Assembly (NCBI RefSeq): GCF_003634965.1
Contig: NZ_RBXP01000011.1
Coordinates: forward strand, 186,001 to 250,000
Reading direction: 5' to 3'
From: Azonexus fungiphilus
GTDB lineage: Bacteria > Pseudomonadota > Gammaproteobacteria > Burkholderiales > Rhodocyclaceae
DNA: 64,000 nt
A model generated the notes under the pieces. That model searched no databases, was not told the DNA's origin, and was given only the letters and a program-made list of their open reading frames with translations. A program made the position numbers and the translations under genes. Below are positions 9,432 to 17,973 of the stretch, one piece after another (positions within the stretch are counted from its first letter, which is position 1; the number at the start of each line of letters is the position of its first letter).

Positions 9432-10091
9432 ATGACCACCGACACCCCGACCCGCCTGCTGCTTGAAATCGTTTCCGACGTCGTCTGCCCCTGGTGCTTC
9501 ATCGGCCTGCGCCGCCTCGACCGGGCCCTGGAAACACTGCGCGACCGCCACCCCGGACTGGTCGTCGAGACGCGCTGGCGGCCCTTCTTCCTGAACCCGG
9601 ACACGCCGCCCGAAGGCGAACCCTACCGCCCCTTCCTCGAGCAGAAATTCGGTGGCAGCACCGCCGTCGAGGCGCTTTTCCAGCGCGTCCGCGAAGCCGG
9701 AGCCGCCTGGGGCATCGACTACCGGTTCGAGGCGATCCAGCTGCGCGCCAACACCCTCGCCGCGCACCGGCTGATCCACTGGGCCCAGCAGCGTGGCGAT
9801 GCACGGGCGCTGGTCGAACGGATCTTCGTCGGGCAGTTCCAGCGCGGCGAGCACGTCGGCGACCCGGCCATACTCGCCGACATTGCCGCCGCATGCGGCT
9901 ACGACCGGGCCGCGGTTGCCGCCTACCTGGCTTCAGATACCGACGCCGAGCAAGTGCGCAAACTCGAGCGCGAAGCACGCGACTGGGGCGTGCGCGCCGT
10001 ACCGACCTTCGTCGTTGACCGGCGCATTGTCGTCCCCGGCGCCGAAGACCCGGCGATGCTGGTGACGGCGATCGAACAGGCGCTGGCCTGA
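9432..10091 (+). CDS. FrnE/DsbA-family oxidoreductase
   Basis: A 219-aa thioredoxin-fold protein with the active site CPWC (in SDVVCPWCFIGLRRLD, about residues 21-24) and the large helical insertion of the FrnE/2-hydroxychromene-carboxylate isomerase group. The cis-proline region is VRAVPTFVVDRR near the C-terminus. There is no signal peptide, so it is probably a cytoplasmic dithiol oxidoreductase. The start at 9432 gives the family N-terminus. It stands 41 bp before the MaoC gene and may be cotranscribed with it. Confidence 0.85.
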   Translation: MTTDTPTRLLLEIVSDVVCPWCFIGLRRLDRALETLRDRHPGLVVETRWRPFFLNPDTPPEGEPYRPFLEQKFGGSTAVEALFQRVREAGAAWGIDYRFEAIQLRANTLAAHRLIHWAQQRGDARALVERIFVGQFQRGEHVGDPAILADIAAACGYDRAAVAAYLASDTDAEQVRKLEREARDWGVRAVPTFVVDRRIVVPGAEDPAMLVTAIEQALA

Positions 10092-10132
10092 GCGCTATCA
10101 TCGAGCCTTTTCAGCCCGCGGAGCGAAACACG

Positions 10133-10585
10133 ATGCACGGAAAATTCCTCGACGACTTCACCCCCGGCCAGACCTTCACCACCGGCGGCATCACGCTGAC
10201 CGAGGCCGAAATCATCGATTTCGCCTGGCGCTACGATCCCCAGCCCTTCCACCTCGACAGCGGCGCCGCCGAACGCTCGCCCTACGGCGGCCTGATCGCC
10301 AGCGGTTTCCAGACGCTGGCGCTGTGTTTCCGGCTGTTCATCCAGCGCGGCGAACTGGCCGAATCCAGCCTCGGCTCGCCGGGCATCGACGAGCTGCGCT
10401 GGCTGGCGCCGGTACGCCCGGGCGACACGCTGCACACCTGCATCGAAGTGCTCGAACTGCGCCCGTCGAAATCCAAGCCCGACCGCGGCATCGCCCGCTT
10501 CCGCTACCAGGCGGTCAACCAGCGCGGCGAAGCGGTCCTCGGCTTCATCGTCAACCACCTGCTGCTGCGCCGGCCGGCGGCCTAG
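10133..10585 (+). CDS. MaoC-family hydratase (hotdog fold)
   Basis: A 150-aa single hotdog domain with the hydratase motif region YDPQPFHLDSGAAERSPYGGLIASG (Asp and His about residues 40-45 supply the catalytic pair in (R)-specific enoyl-CoA hydratases). It probably hydrates an enoyl-CoA or a related acyl thioester; the exact substrate is unknown. Its last bases overlap the 3' end of the convergent dnaE2 by 4 bp. Confidence 0.82.
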   Translation: MHGKFLDDFTPGQTFTTGGITLTEAEIIDFAWRYDPQPFHLDSGAAERSPYGGLIASGFQTLALCFRLFIQRGELAESSLGSPGIDELRWLAPVRPGDTLHTCIEVLELRPSKSKPDRGIARFRYQAVNQRGEAVLGFIVNHLLLRRPAA

Positions 10586-13500
10586 TGGAAATCGCGGCTG
10601 GAGGTCTCCAGCCGCCCCAGCCAGGCCGACAGGTCGACCAGGCGCTGGGCGACCAGATGGACGACGCCGTCGCTCGCCTGCAGCTGTCCATAGACCCCGA
10701 GCAGCGGCGCGCTCAGCAGTTCGCGCCGCTGTTTCTCGACCAGCGCCGGCTTGACGACGACGTTGGTCCAGCCGGTTTCATCCTCCAGCGTGACGAAGAC
10801 GATGCCGGTCGCCGTGCCCGGCCGCTGACGGCCGGTGACGATGCCGGCAACGCGGACCAGCGCGCGGTCGCCGCGTTGCGCCAGTTCACCGGCACTGAGG
10901 AAGCGCCGCGCTGCGAGATGTTCGCGCAGCAGGGTCAGCGGGTGCGGGCGCAGGCTGTGGCCGAGCTGGCGGTAATCGGCGACCAGGTTGTCGGCCAGCG
11001 TCGGCGCCGCCAGCTCGACCGCTGCTTCCGGTGCCGGCAGGCCGGCGAAGAGGTCGCCCTGCACCGCCCGCCGGCCGCTGTCGGCGACCTGCCAGGCGGC
11101 CTGGCGGCGATGGCCGGCGAGGCTGCGCAAGGCATCGGCGGCGGCGAGCAGGTCGAGTTCGCGCCTGCCCAGGGCGCAGCGCGCGGCGAGGTCGGCAACA
11201 TCGGAAAATGGCCGGATCTGACGGTCGACCGCAATATTCAAGGCAATTTCACGGCGCAGCCCCTTGATCTCGCGCAGGCCGAGGCGCACCGCGCCACCCT
11301 CGTCGATACGGCTGTCCCAGTCGCTGGCCGTGACATCGGCCGGCAGCACGCTGACGCCGTGGCGGCGGGCGTCCTGGATCAGCATCGACGGCGAGTAGAA
11401 GCCCATCGGCTGGCTGTTGAGCAGGCCGCAGAGGAAGGCTGCCGGATGATGGCGCTTGATCCAGGCCGAGGCATAGACCAGCAGCGCGAAGCTGGCGGCG
11501 TGCGATTCGGGGAAGCCGTATTCGCCGAAGCCCTGGATCTGGGCGACGATACGCTCGATGAAGGCGGCCGGCACGCCGTTGCGCGCCATGCCGGCGCGCA
11601 GCTTGTCCTGGTAGCGGGCGAGATTGCCTTTACGCCGCCAGGCCGCCATCGCCCGCCGCAATTCGTCGGCCTCGCCGGGCGTGAAGCCGGCGGCGACGAT
11701 GGCCAGTTGCATCACCTGTTCCTGGAAGATCGGCACGCCGCAGGTGCGCGCCAGCACCGCGTCGATGGCCGGCGTGATCTGCTCGATACGCTCCTTGCCC
11801 TGGCGCCGTTTCAGGTAGGGATGGACCATGTCGCCCTGGATCGGCCCGGGGCGCACCAGCGAGACCTCGATCACCAGGTCGTAGTAGTTGCGCGGTTTCA
11901 GGCGCGGCAGCATGCTCATCTGCGCCCGCGATTCGACCTGGAAGACGCCCATGCTGTCGGCGCGGCCGAGCATGTCGTAGGTCGCCGCGTCGCCTTCGGG
12001 GATTTCGCTCAAATTCTGCGGTCGACCGCAAGATTCGCCAATAATCGCCAGCATCCGGCGCAGCGCCGACAGCATGCCGAGCGCCAGCACGTCGACCTTC
12101 ATCAACCCAACCGCATCGAGGTCATCCTTGTCCCACTGGATCACCGTGCGCTCGGCCATCGCCGTATTCTCGACCGGTACCAGCCGCGCCAGCGGCCCGC
12201 GCGACATGACGAAGCCGCCGACGTGCTGGGTCAGGTGGCGGGGAAAGCCGCGCAACTGCTCGGCCAGCCACAGCCACTTGGCGACGCGCGGCGACGCCGG
12301 GTCCAGCCCCTGCTCGGCGAAGCGTTCCGGCATCTGCTCGCGTTTGTCCCACCAGGCGAGCGAGGCGGTCAGCGCGTCGATGCGGGCGATGTCGAAGCCG
12401 AGCGCGCGGCCGGCGTCGCGCAGCGCGCCCTTGGTCCGGTAAGTGATGACGGCGGCGGCCAGCGCCGTGCGCTCGCGGCCGTATTTTTCGTAGATGTAGG
12501 CGATGACCTCGTCACGCCGCTCGTGCTCGAAATCGACATCGATGTCGGGCGGCTCGCCGCGCTCCTTGGAGACGAAGCGCTCGAACAGCATCGCCGAGCG
12601 CGCCGGGTCGACCTCGGTGACGCCGAGCGCGAAACAGACCGTCGAGTTCGCCGCCGACCCGCGCCCCTGGCAGAGGATGCCGGCGCCGCGGGCGAAGCAG
12701 ACGATGTCGTAGACGGTCAGGAAATAGGCTTCGTAGCTCAACTCCGCAATCAGTCGCAGTTCGTGTTCGATGCGCTCGCGCACCGCGTCCGGCACGCCCG
12801 CCGGATAGCGCCGGCGCAGCCCGGCCTCGGTTTCGTGGCGCAGCCAGGAGGTCGGCGTGTGGCCGGCGGGGACGATTTCCTCCGGGTATTCGTAGCGCAA
12901 CTCGTCGAGCGAAAACGTGCATTTTTCCGCGATGCGCAGTGTCTCGGCCAGCAGTTCGGGCGGATACAGCCGTGCCAGCCGCAGACGCGAGCGCAGGTGG
13001 CGCTCGCCGTTCGGGAACAGCGCGTGGCCGGCGTCGAACACCGAGGTCTTCAGGCGCAGCGCGGTCAGCACATCCTGCACCGGCCGCCGCGCCCGCACAT
13101 GCATGTGCACGTCGCCGGCCGCCACCAGCGGCAGGCCGCAGGCGGCGCCGAGCGCCTGCAGGTCGGCGAGCCTGGCCGCGTCGTCCGGGCCGGCGTGCAG
13201 TTCGACAGCGATCCAGCAACGCCCGGGAAAACGTTCGGCCAGCCAGCGCCCGTCGGCGACCGAGGGCGTCGCCTCGGGCACCCATAGCACCAGGCAGTCG
13301 GGCAGCGCGCCGTTCGGCGAGATGGCGTTCAGGTCATGGCGCTGCAGCGTGTAGGCGCCCTTCTCCGCCCGCCGCCGGGCAAGCGTGATCAGCGCCGACA
13401 GGTTGCCGTAACCCTCCCGGTTCTGCGCCAGAAAGACCAGTTTCAGGCCGTCGACCGTGCGCATCTCGCTGCCGATCAACAGGCGCGGCATTTTTGCCCC

Positions 13501-13746
13501 GTTTTCACGGTCGACCGTCAAATCCGCCGATTTTTCCAGCGCCCGGAACGCCTGATGCACGCGCACCACGCCGGCCAGCGAGCACTCGTCGGTCAGCGCC
13601 AGCGCCGCATAGCCCTGCGCCACCGCCTGCGCCGCCAGTTCCTCCGGGTGCGAGGCACCGCGCAGGAAGCTGAAGTTGGACAGGCAGTGCAGCTCGGCGT
13701 AGTCGGGAAGGGTGTGAGCTTGATGCAGCAATGAACACCAGAACAA
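10582..13746 (-). CDS. dnaE2: Error-prone DNA polymerase DnaE2 (ImuC), with three internal palindromic elements
   Basis: C-family polymerase that performs damage-induced translesion synthesis with ImuA and ImuB. Order: PHP domain (YAELHCLSNFSFLRGASHPEEL at the start), polymerase palm with the catalytic Asp cluster PPDIDVDFEHERR, helix-hairpin-helix region and a C-terminal OB domain (VRVAGIVTGRQRPGTA). Length (1054 aa) is normal. The frame opens at a TTG at 13746 directly beside a LexA box, so the true start may be an internal TTG at 13731. Three copies of a CGGTCGACCG palindrome lie inside at about residues 77, 573 and 839. The first coincides with what looks like an insert (ADLTVDRENGAKMP) before the conserved RLLIGSEM. 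Confidence 0.93.
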   Translation of the reverse strand: MFWCSLLHQAHTLPDYAELHCLSNFSFLRGASHPEELAAQAVAQGYAALALTDECSLAGVVRVHQAFRALEKSADLTVDRENGAKMPRLLIGSEMRTVDGLKLVFLAQNREGYGNLSALITLARRRAEKGAYTLQRHDLNAISPNGALPDCLVLWVPEATPSVADGRWLAERFPGRCWIAVELHAGPDDAARLADLQALGAACGLPLVAAGDVHMHVRARRPVQDVLTALRLKTSVFDAGHALFPNGERHLRSRLRLARLYPPELLAETLRIAEKCTFSLDELRYEYPEEIVPAGHTPTSWLRHETEAGLRRRYPAGVPDAVRERIEHELRLIAELSYEAYFLTVYDIVCFARGAGILCQGRGSAANSTVCFALGVTEVDPARSAMLFERFVSKERGEPPDIDVDFEHERRDEVIAYIYEKYGRERTALAAAVITYRTKGALRDAGRALGFDIARIDALTASLAWWDKREQMPERFAEQGLDPASPRVAKWLWLAEQLRGFPRHLTQHVGGFVMSRGPLARLVPVENTAMAERTVIQWDKDDLDAVGLMKVDVLALGMLSALRRMLAIIGESCGRPQNLSEIPEGDAATYDMLGRADSMGVFQVESRAQMSMLPRLKPRNYYDLVIEVSLVRPGPIQGDMVHPYLKRRQGKERIEQITPAIDAVLARTCGVPIFQEQVMQLAIVAAGFTPGEADELRRAMAAWRRKGNLARYQDKLRAGMARNGVPAAFIERIVAQIQGFGEYGFPESHAASFALLVYASAWIKRHHPAAFLCGLLNSQPMGFYSPSMLIQDARRHGVSVLPADVTASDWDSRIDEGGAVRLGLREIKGLRREIALNIAVDRQIRPFSDVADLAARCALGRRELDLLAAADALRSLAGHRRQAAWQVADSGRRAVQGDLFAGLPAPEAAVELAAPTLADNLVADYRQLGHSLRPHPLTLLREHLAARRFLSAGELAQRGDRALVRVAGIVTGRQRPGTATGIVFVTLEDETGWTNVVVKPALVEKQRRELLSAPLLGVYGQLQASDGVVHLVAQRLVDLSAWLGRLETSSRDFH
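11212..11241. repeat. Palindromic element copy inside dnaE2 (1)
   Basis: The core CGGTCGACCG lies at 11222-11231, preceded by GGATCTGA and followed by CAATATT. On the coding strand it is read as ITVDR-like peptide NIAVDRQIR. The arms beyond the core are degenerate. Upstream flank GGAAAATGGCCGG resembles the flank of the copy at 41105. Confidence 0.65.
12012..12035. repeat. Palindromic element copy inside dnaE2 (2)
   Basis: The 14-bp perfect palindrome TGCGGTCGACCGCA lies at 12017-12030 and extends to 24 bp with two mismatched pairs. In dnaE2 it is read in a different frame from the other two copies, giving SCGRPQN. Confidence 0.7.
13503..13522. repeat. Palindromic element copy inside dnaE2 (3)
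   Basis: Contains TTTCACGGTCGACCGTCAAA, a 20-bp imperfect palindrome with one mismatched pair, identical over all 20 bases to the copy at 36622-36641 in an unrelated gene. It is flanked by CATTTTTGCC on one side and GATTTTTCC on the other. Confidence 0.8.
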
Positions 13747-13762
13747 CTGTATTTAAAACCAG
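13747..13762. promoter_or_regulatory. LexA box upstream of dnaE2
   Basis: CTGTATTTAAAACCAG is a 16-bp SOS box of form CTG-N10-CAG, one base off the CTGT-N8-ACAG consensus. It touches the first possible dnaE2 codon, so dnaE2 should have its own LexA-repressed promoter, independent of the lexA-imuAB promoter. Confidence 0.75.
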
Positions 13763-13826
13763 TTATTCTAGATCACTCACGCCGCCCCGACGACTCCTTG
13801 GGGGACGAGCCAATCGAGATGAACTG

Positions 13827-14528
13827 CTACTTGGGCTCCGGAATCGCCACCGCTCGAGCAGCAGTCGATACGGCAGGGAGACGCTGTCCAGGCATGCCAA
13901 TGCTGACTCGTACAGGCGGCGGCAATATGGCAACCGGTGCCGCGGCGCCAACCGGCGGGCTGATCAGAGCCGAATGAGCGATCGCCTCAACACGAGCCTG
14001 ATGCCGAGGGAAAAAAGTCAACGCCGGGGCAACATACACCAGAGCAAAAAGCTCCCCATCATCGACTGCACCGTAACCGAAGCCCAACTGGCGCAGGTTA
14101 TCGTTCCGGCGAATCCGCTCGAACTCGAACAGGAAACCTTTCCTGCCAGCAAAACTGCTCGGTTCGATGCGCAGCAACTTGAACACCGAATCGTCCCGGG
14201 TCATCACACTTTCGAACATCGAAACGATTTTTTCAGTCGGCATGTCGCGACGGAACACCACGTTCTGTTTCTTCGTTTGTGCGGCATTATCAGGATGCAT
14301 CACCTGCCCATCCTTGATGCCGGCATAGATGATCAATTCGTCGACGGTGATCCCCTCCATTGTCCATAGCTGCCCCGGCTTTATGCCAGGAAAATCAACA
14401 TGGTTCCAGGGCCCCTCAAGCTGCATGGAAAAGCGTTCGCCAACCTTGTTGGTGCCCGTTTCCACCTTGCGGACGCTACCGCAACCGGCAAGCACCACGA
14501 CGGCTACCATGACAATGAGATACTTCAT
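13827..14528 (-). CDS. Predicted lipoprotein
   Basis: A 233-aa protein with a lipoprotein signal peptide and lipobox LAGC (residues 13-16, MKYLIVMVAVVVLAGCGS). The mature part has FSMQLEGPWNHVDFPG and a mixed alpha/beta region, then an Ala/Pro-rich tail. I do not recognise a named family. Its start overlaps the stop of the M48 peptidase (ATGA), so it is the last gene of a three-gene cassette. A link to outer-membrane or lipoprotein quality control is inferred only from the neighbour. Confidence 0.8.
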   Translation of the reverse strand: MKYLIVMVAVVVLAGCGSVRKVETGTNKVGERFSMQLEGPWNHVDFPGIKPGQLWTMEGITVDELIIYAGIKDGQVMHPDNAAQTKKQNVVFRRDMPTEKIVSMFESVMTRDDSVFKLLRIEPSSFAGRKGFLFEFERIRRNDNLRQLGFGYGAVDDGELFALVYVAPALTFFPRHQARVEAIAHSALISPPVGAAAPVAILPPPVRVSIGMPGQRLPAVSTAARAVAIPEPK

Positions 14529-15676
14529 GCTGACTCCAGATAGGATCTAATCAAACCGGCATCGGGCGCGCCGGGAGAAAGTTCGAGATACCGACGAAAA
14601 GCCTGCGCCGCTTCCGAATTTCGATGACGCTGGCGCTCGATCAAGCCGATACCCCGGTAAGCCTTGGCAAGTGGAGCGCCATCCCGAGTCGCCAGTCGGT
14701 AGTCGGAAAGCGCCCGCTCGTCATCGCCATCAGCACCACGCAAGCGGTAGGCTTCCGCCCGATAACACTGCATCAAGCCAGCTACCGGCGAGGCCACCAT
14801 CAGGCGACTGAACAAGGCAACACTCTCAGAAAACTGATGTCGCTTGACTTCATCCTCACACCAGTCATCGAGAAAGGGCGATACCCGGGTGAGATAGCTT
14901 TCCGTGCCGGCGCTGCCACCCGGTAACAGGGCGGCAATTGCGGACAGGGAATCCCGCCGCTCGGGTGTGGGTGGATGTGTGGCAAACAAGGGACTGACCG
15001 TGGCACCATCCCCGTCACGAGCACGCATTTCCTGGAGCATGCCATCCCAGACCTTGGCTGACTCTTCGACGCTGTAGCCAGCGCGATGCATCAGAACAGC
15101 ACCGATCCTGTCAGCTTCACGCTCATGGTCACGCTGATAGGCAAATGCGGTCGCGTTCAGGGCCACCTGGCCGACCAGACCGGCAATCCCGAATAGACCA
15201 AGCACCTGGCCCAAGGCGGCCTTGTCACGGATATCACGCAAGCGCGCCAGCGAATGCCGCTGCAGGTAATGCCCCACCTCATGTCCAATGACAGCTGCCA
15301 ACTGGGCTTCGTTGGCCACCCTCAGCAGCAAACCGGACCAGATCTGCATGGAGCCGTTAGGTGCCATGCTGGCATTGAACTGGGGAGTGCGCACAAGATA
15401 AACGCGAATATCCCCGCAATGCTCGCCCGCTAGGCTGCAAGCCAGCGACTGGATGTAGCGGTTGAGTTGTTCGTCGCGCAGGAGAAGCCCACTGCGACGC
15501 AGGTTTTTTTCTTCCCGGTCCATCATTGCCCAAAGGCCGCCTTCATCGCTTGCTGCATCTGGGCGGGCCAGACGCTCAGGCGGCGCATAATCAAGGTCAC
15601 CTTGGGCCAGTAAGCCGCCAGCCGCCAGACTGGCGCAGACGGCACAACCCATGTGCAACCACTGACGACGCTTCAT
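14525..15676 (-). CDS. M48-family zinc metallopeptidase
   Basis: A 383-aa periplasmic or membrane-associated peptidase. It has a signal sequence with an RRQWL motif, the zinc-binding HEVGH at 132-136, the third ligand in the EREAD block (about residues 185-189), and a C-terminal region with tetratricopeptide-like helices (about 290-380). It resembles BepA/YfgC-type proteases that act in outer-membrane protein quality control. That role is an inference. It overlaps its two neighbours by ATGA junctions, so the three are translated together. Confidence 0.85.
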   Translation of the reverse strand: MKRRQWLHMGCAVCASLAAGGLLAQGDLDYAPPERLARPDAASDEGGLWAMMDREEKNLRRSGLLLRDEQLNRYIQSLACSLAGEHCGDIRVYLVRTPQFNASMAPNGSMQIWSGLLLRVANEAQLAAVIGHEVGHYLQRHSLARLRDIRDKAALGQVLGLFGIAGLVGQVALNATAFAYQRDHEREADRIGAVLMHRAGYSVEESAKVWDGMLQEMRARDGDGATVSPLFATHPPTPERRDSLSAIAALLPGGSAGTESYLTRVSPFLDDWCEDEVKRHQFSESVALFSRLMVASPVAGLMQCYRAEAYRLRGADGDDERALSDYRLATRDGAPLAKAYRGIGLIERQRHRNSEAAQAFRRYLELSPGAPDAGLIRSYLESA

Positions 15677-16392
15677 CGTGCAGCCACGGCAGGAAAATCA
15701 TTTAACAGGGCATTAACGGTTTCAGTAGCCGGCGCCTGCTCGCGCAAGTCCCCTGTCCCCCGCAGCAAGCGGTTGAACCAGAGAACCTGGCCGTTTTTGA
15801 GATCAACCAGTGATGCATAGCCGACCTGTATTCCACCGCTGATACCGATACCCAGCAAAGCCATTGCGAACATTGCTGCCTTGCGTTCACTACTGGCATA
15901 ACTGTCACGAAACCATACGAACAACGCATAATCTGCCCCGTGTTTCTGACGAATCGGGGTGACAGCATCTCCCAGTGACCAGTCCATTTGATCGTTCTTG
16001 GTTGGCAACTTGAGGTTTCCACCAGACAGGTGATGCAGAGCTATCGACTGAGCAACTGCGGCATGCAGGGCGCTGATCTCGGCAAACGCATCGCCATCCT
16101 CCTCGGGCAAAAACTGGACTTTCAGTTGAGAACCTGTCATCCGCGTCTGTAGCGAAGCCTGGAGGTGTCGCTGGGCAGATTCCGTCCAGTCCGCTTTCGG
16201 CTCGATCACGCCACCGGCCGATATTGAATAAAGCTCAACATCGGGCGTCATCACTAGAATGCTGGCCTCCTTGGCCAAATCGGAAAACCCTGGAGCACGA
16301 TTTTTCGATTGCGCTAATGCGGGCGATAGCACTGCGGGCAAGGCTGAAAACAAAAAAAAGACAACAAGGTAACGCCGGATCAGAAGGGACAT
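15673..16392 (-). CDS. Secreted protein of unknown function in the M48 cassette
   Basis: A 239-aa protein with a classical signal peptide (MSLLIRRYLVVFFLFSALPAVLSPALAQS). The mature part has a DYALFVWFRDSYAS block and a glycine-rich hydrophobic stretch (ALLGIGISGGIQVGYASLVDL). I recognise no named domain. I chose the ATG at 16392 because it begins the signal peptide; two upstream in-frame starts add no hydrophobic or conserved sequence. It is the first gene of the cassette and overlaps the peptidase gene by 4 bp. Base composition is AT-richer than the flanking imuB and dnaE2. Confidence 0.72.
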   Translation of the reverse strand: MSLLIRRYLVVFFLFSALPAVLSPALAQSKNRAPGFSDLAKEASILVMTPDVELYSISAGGVIEPKADWTESAQRHLQASLQTRMTGSQLKVQFLPEEDGDAFAEISALHAAVAQSIALHHLSGGNLKLPTKNDQMDWSLGDAVTPIRQKHGADYALFVWFRDSYASSERKAAMFAMALLGIGISGGIQVGYASLVDLKNGQVLWFNRLLRGTGDLREQAPATETVNALLNDFPAVAAR

Positions 16393-16533
16393 TACGACTC
16401 CAGAAATATTGTTCCACGTCATAATTATGCCCTTGAGATTTCCAAAAGAACAACGCCTCGGTGCAACAAAGCACTGCCACAAGGGTTTTCAGCAAAATGA
16501 CAAACAGTATCGAGCGCAGGTTACATCCAGGAC

Positions 16534-17973
16534 TCAGGCGAACAGGCCGTGCAGGAACCAGCCCTGCGCGTCGCGAAAGATCCACGCCCACTGCCCTTCG
16601 CCGGTACGGGCGACGAAGTAGTCGCGGCGCAGGTCGCCGACGGCAGACTGCTCACCGCTGTCCCACCAGCCGCTTTCCAGCCGTTCGCCGCGGGTGACGA
16701 GTTGCAGCGGACCGTGCCAGTGCGGGCCGTCGACACGTTCGGCCAGCGGCTGCGGTGCCGGCAGCAGCCAGAGCGGGCGCGGCTTGCCGAATGTTGCGGT
16801 CGACGCGGTTTTGGCGGCAAAAATGCCGGCCGGGTCGTCGCTACGGCTGGCGCATTCCGGCCGGTGGTCGGCATGCAGCGCCAGGCTGCGCACGGCGTCG
16901 TCGCCGAGCCGGGCGCGCAGGCGTTCGATGCAGGCGGCCGCACCCTCGCCCTGCACCGCCTGCTCGAACAGGCCAGCGCTGGCGTCGGGCCGGGCGACGA
17001 GCTCGTCGGCCATCAGGCTGAGTGCCTCGACCGGCGCCACCAACTGCAGGCGACTCAGATGCTCGCGCAACAGGCGCATGAAGCGGCCTTCGTCGGCGCA
17101 GGGTTCGCCGAAACGCAGCGGCAGCGCGCTGCTCGAGCCGTCGTCGTGAGTCAGCTGCAGCGTGCCGACGCGCAGCAGCGACTGGCGCACCTGCAGCCAG
17201 CCGGCCAGCGCGGCAAACAGACGCTGCGCGGCGAAGGCCAGACCTTCGGCGAATTCGACGCGCGACGGCAGTTCCAGCCCGGCGGCGAAACGCTCGGGAA
17301 AGACGAAGGCGCGCTGCGGATCGGGCAGTTCGCCGCAGGCGCGCAGCAGGTCGTCGACCGGGCCGTTGCCGATCCGCCGGCGCAAGCCGCCGGCCGGCTG
17401 TGCGCTCAGTTCGCCGAGACGACGCAGGCCGAAAGCGTCGAGCCGGGCGACGACCTCGGCCGGCCAGTCGGGTACGGCACACGGTAAATCGGCCAGCGCC
17501 GCCTGCAGCGCGGCCAGGCTCTCGTAGCAGGCCGCCGCGCCGGCACGCGCCAGCCAGCGGGCGCCGAGCGGCGTCGGTGCGACCGCCCAGTCCACACTCC
17601 AACCCTGTATCCGGCAGCCATCAAGCACGGCCGCGACAATCGCTTCGATACCGCCGAACAGCCGGCGACAGCCGCCGATTTCGAGCAACAGCCCGGCCGG
17701 CGGCGCCAGGCTGACGGTCGGCGTGAAACGCCCGGACCAGCAGGCAAGATCGGCGAGCGCCCGGGCTTCGCGTGCCGGATCGCGCTCGCAGGCGCGCAGC
17801 CCGGGCAGCAGGCCGAGTGCGGTCGACAGCTTGTGGCCGGGCAAAATGCCGGCCGCTGCGGCAACAGGATCGGCGGCCAGAACCCGGCCGCGCGCCGTGA
17901 CGACGCTAGGCGACTGCCGCAGCGGCAGTGCTTCCAGCGTCAGCTGCGGAAAATGCAGGGCCAGCCACAACAC
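16534..17973 (-). CDS. imuB: Y-family DNA polymerase-like mutasome subunit ImuB
   Basis: ImuB is a catalytically inactive Y-family protein that bridges ImuA, DnaE2 and the beta clamp during SOS mutagenesis. The product begins [15 protein letters not shown] and has the Y-family palm/fingers region and little-finger domain. It ends with the typical WIFRDAQGWFLHGLFA. The catalytic acidic residues of active DinB/UmuC enzymes are not obvious. A GTG at 17973 gives the expected N-terminus (479 aa) and overlaps imuA by 68 bp. A degenerate palindromic element (GCGGTCGACGCGGTT near 16797) lies in the stretch before RPLWLLP. Confidence 0.9.
   Translation of the reverse strand: MLWLALHFPQLTLEALPLRQSPSVVTARGRVLAADPVAAAAGILPGHKLSTALGLLPGLRACERDPAREARALADLACWSGRFTPTVSLAPPAGLLLEIGGCRRLFGGIEAIVAAVLDGCRIQGWSVDWAVAPTPLGARWLARAGAAACYESLAALQAALADLPCAVPDWPAEVVARLDAFGLRRLGELSAQPAGGLRRRIGNGPVDDLLRACGELPDPQRAFVFPERFAAGLELPSRVEFAEGLAFAAQRLFAALAGWLQVRQSLLRVGTLQLTHDDGSSSALPLRFGEPCADEGRFMRLLREHLSRLQLVAPVEALSLMADELVARPDASAGLFEQAVQGEGAAACIERLRARLGDDAVRSLALHADHRPECASRSDDPAGIFAAKTASTATFGKPRPLWLLPAPQPLAERVDGPHWHGPLQLVTRGERLESGWWDSGEQSAVGDLRRDYFVARTGEGQWAWIFRDAQGWFLHGLFA

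Noticed and set aside
13731-14369. Plus-strand frame over the lipoprotein gene
   Set aside because: It opposes the lipoprotein with a clear lipobox, overlaps the dnaE2 promoter and has no recognisable domain.
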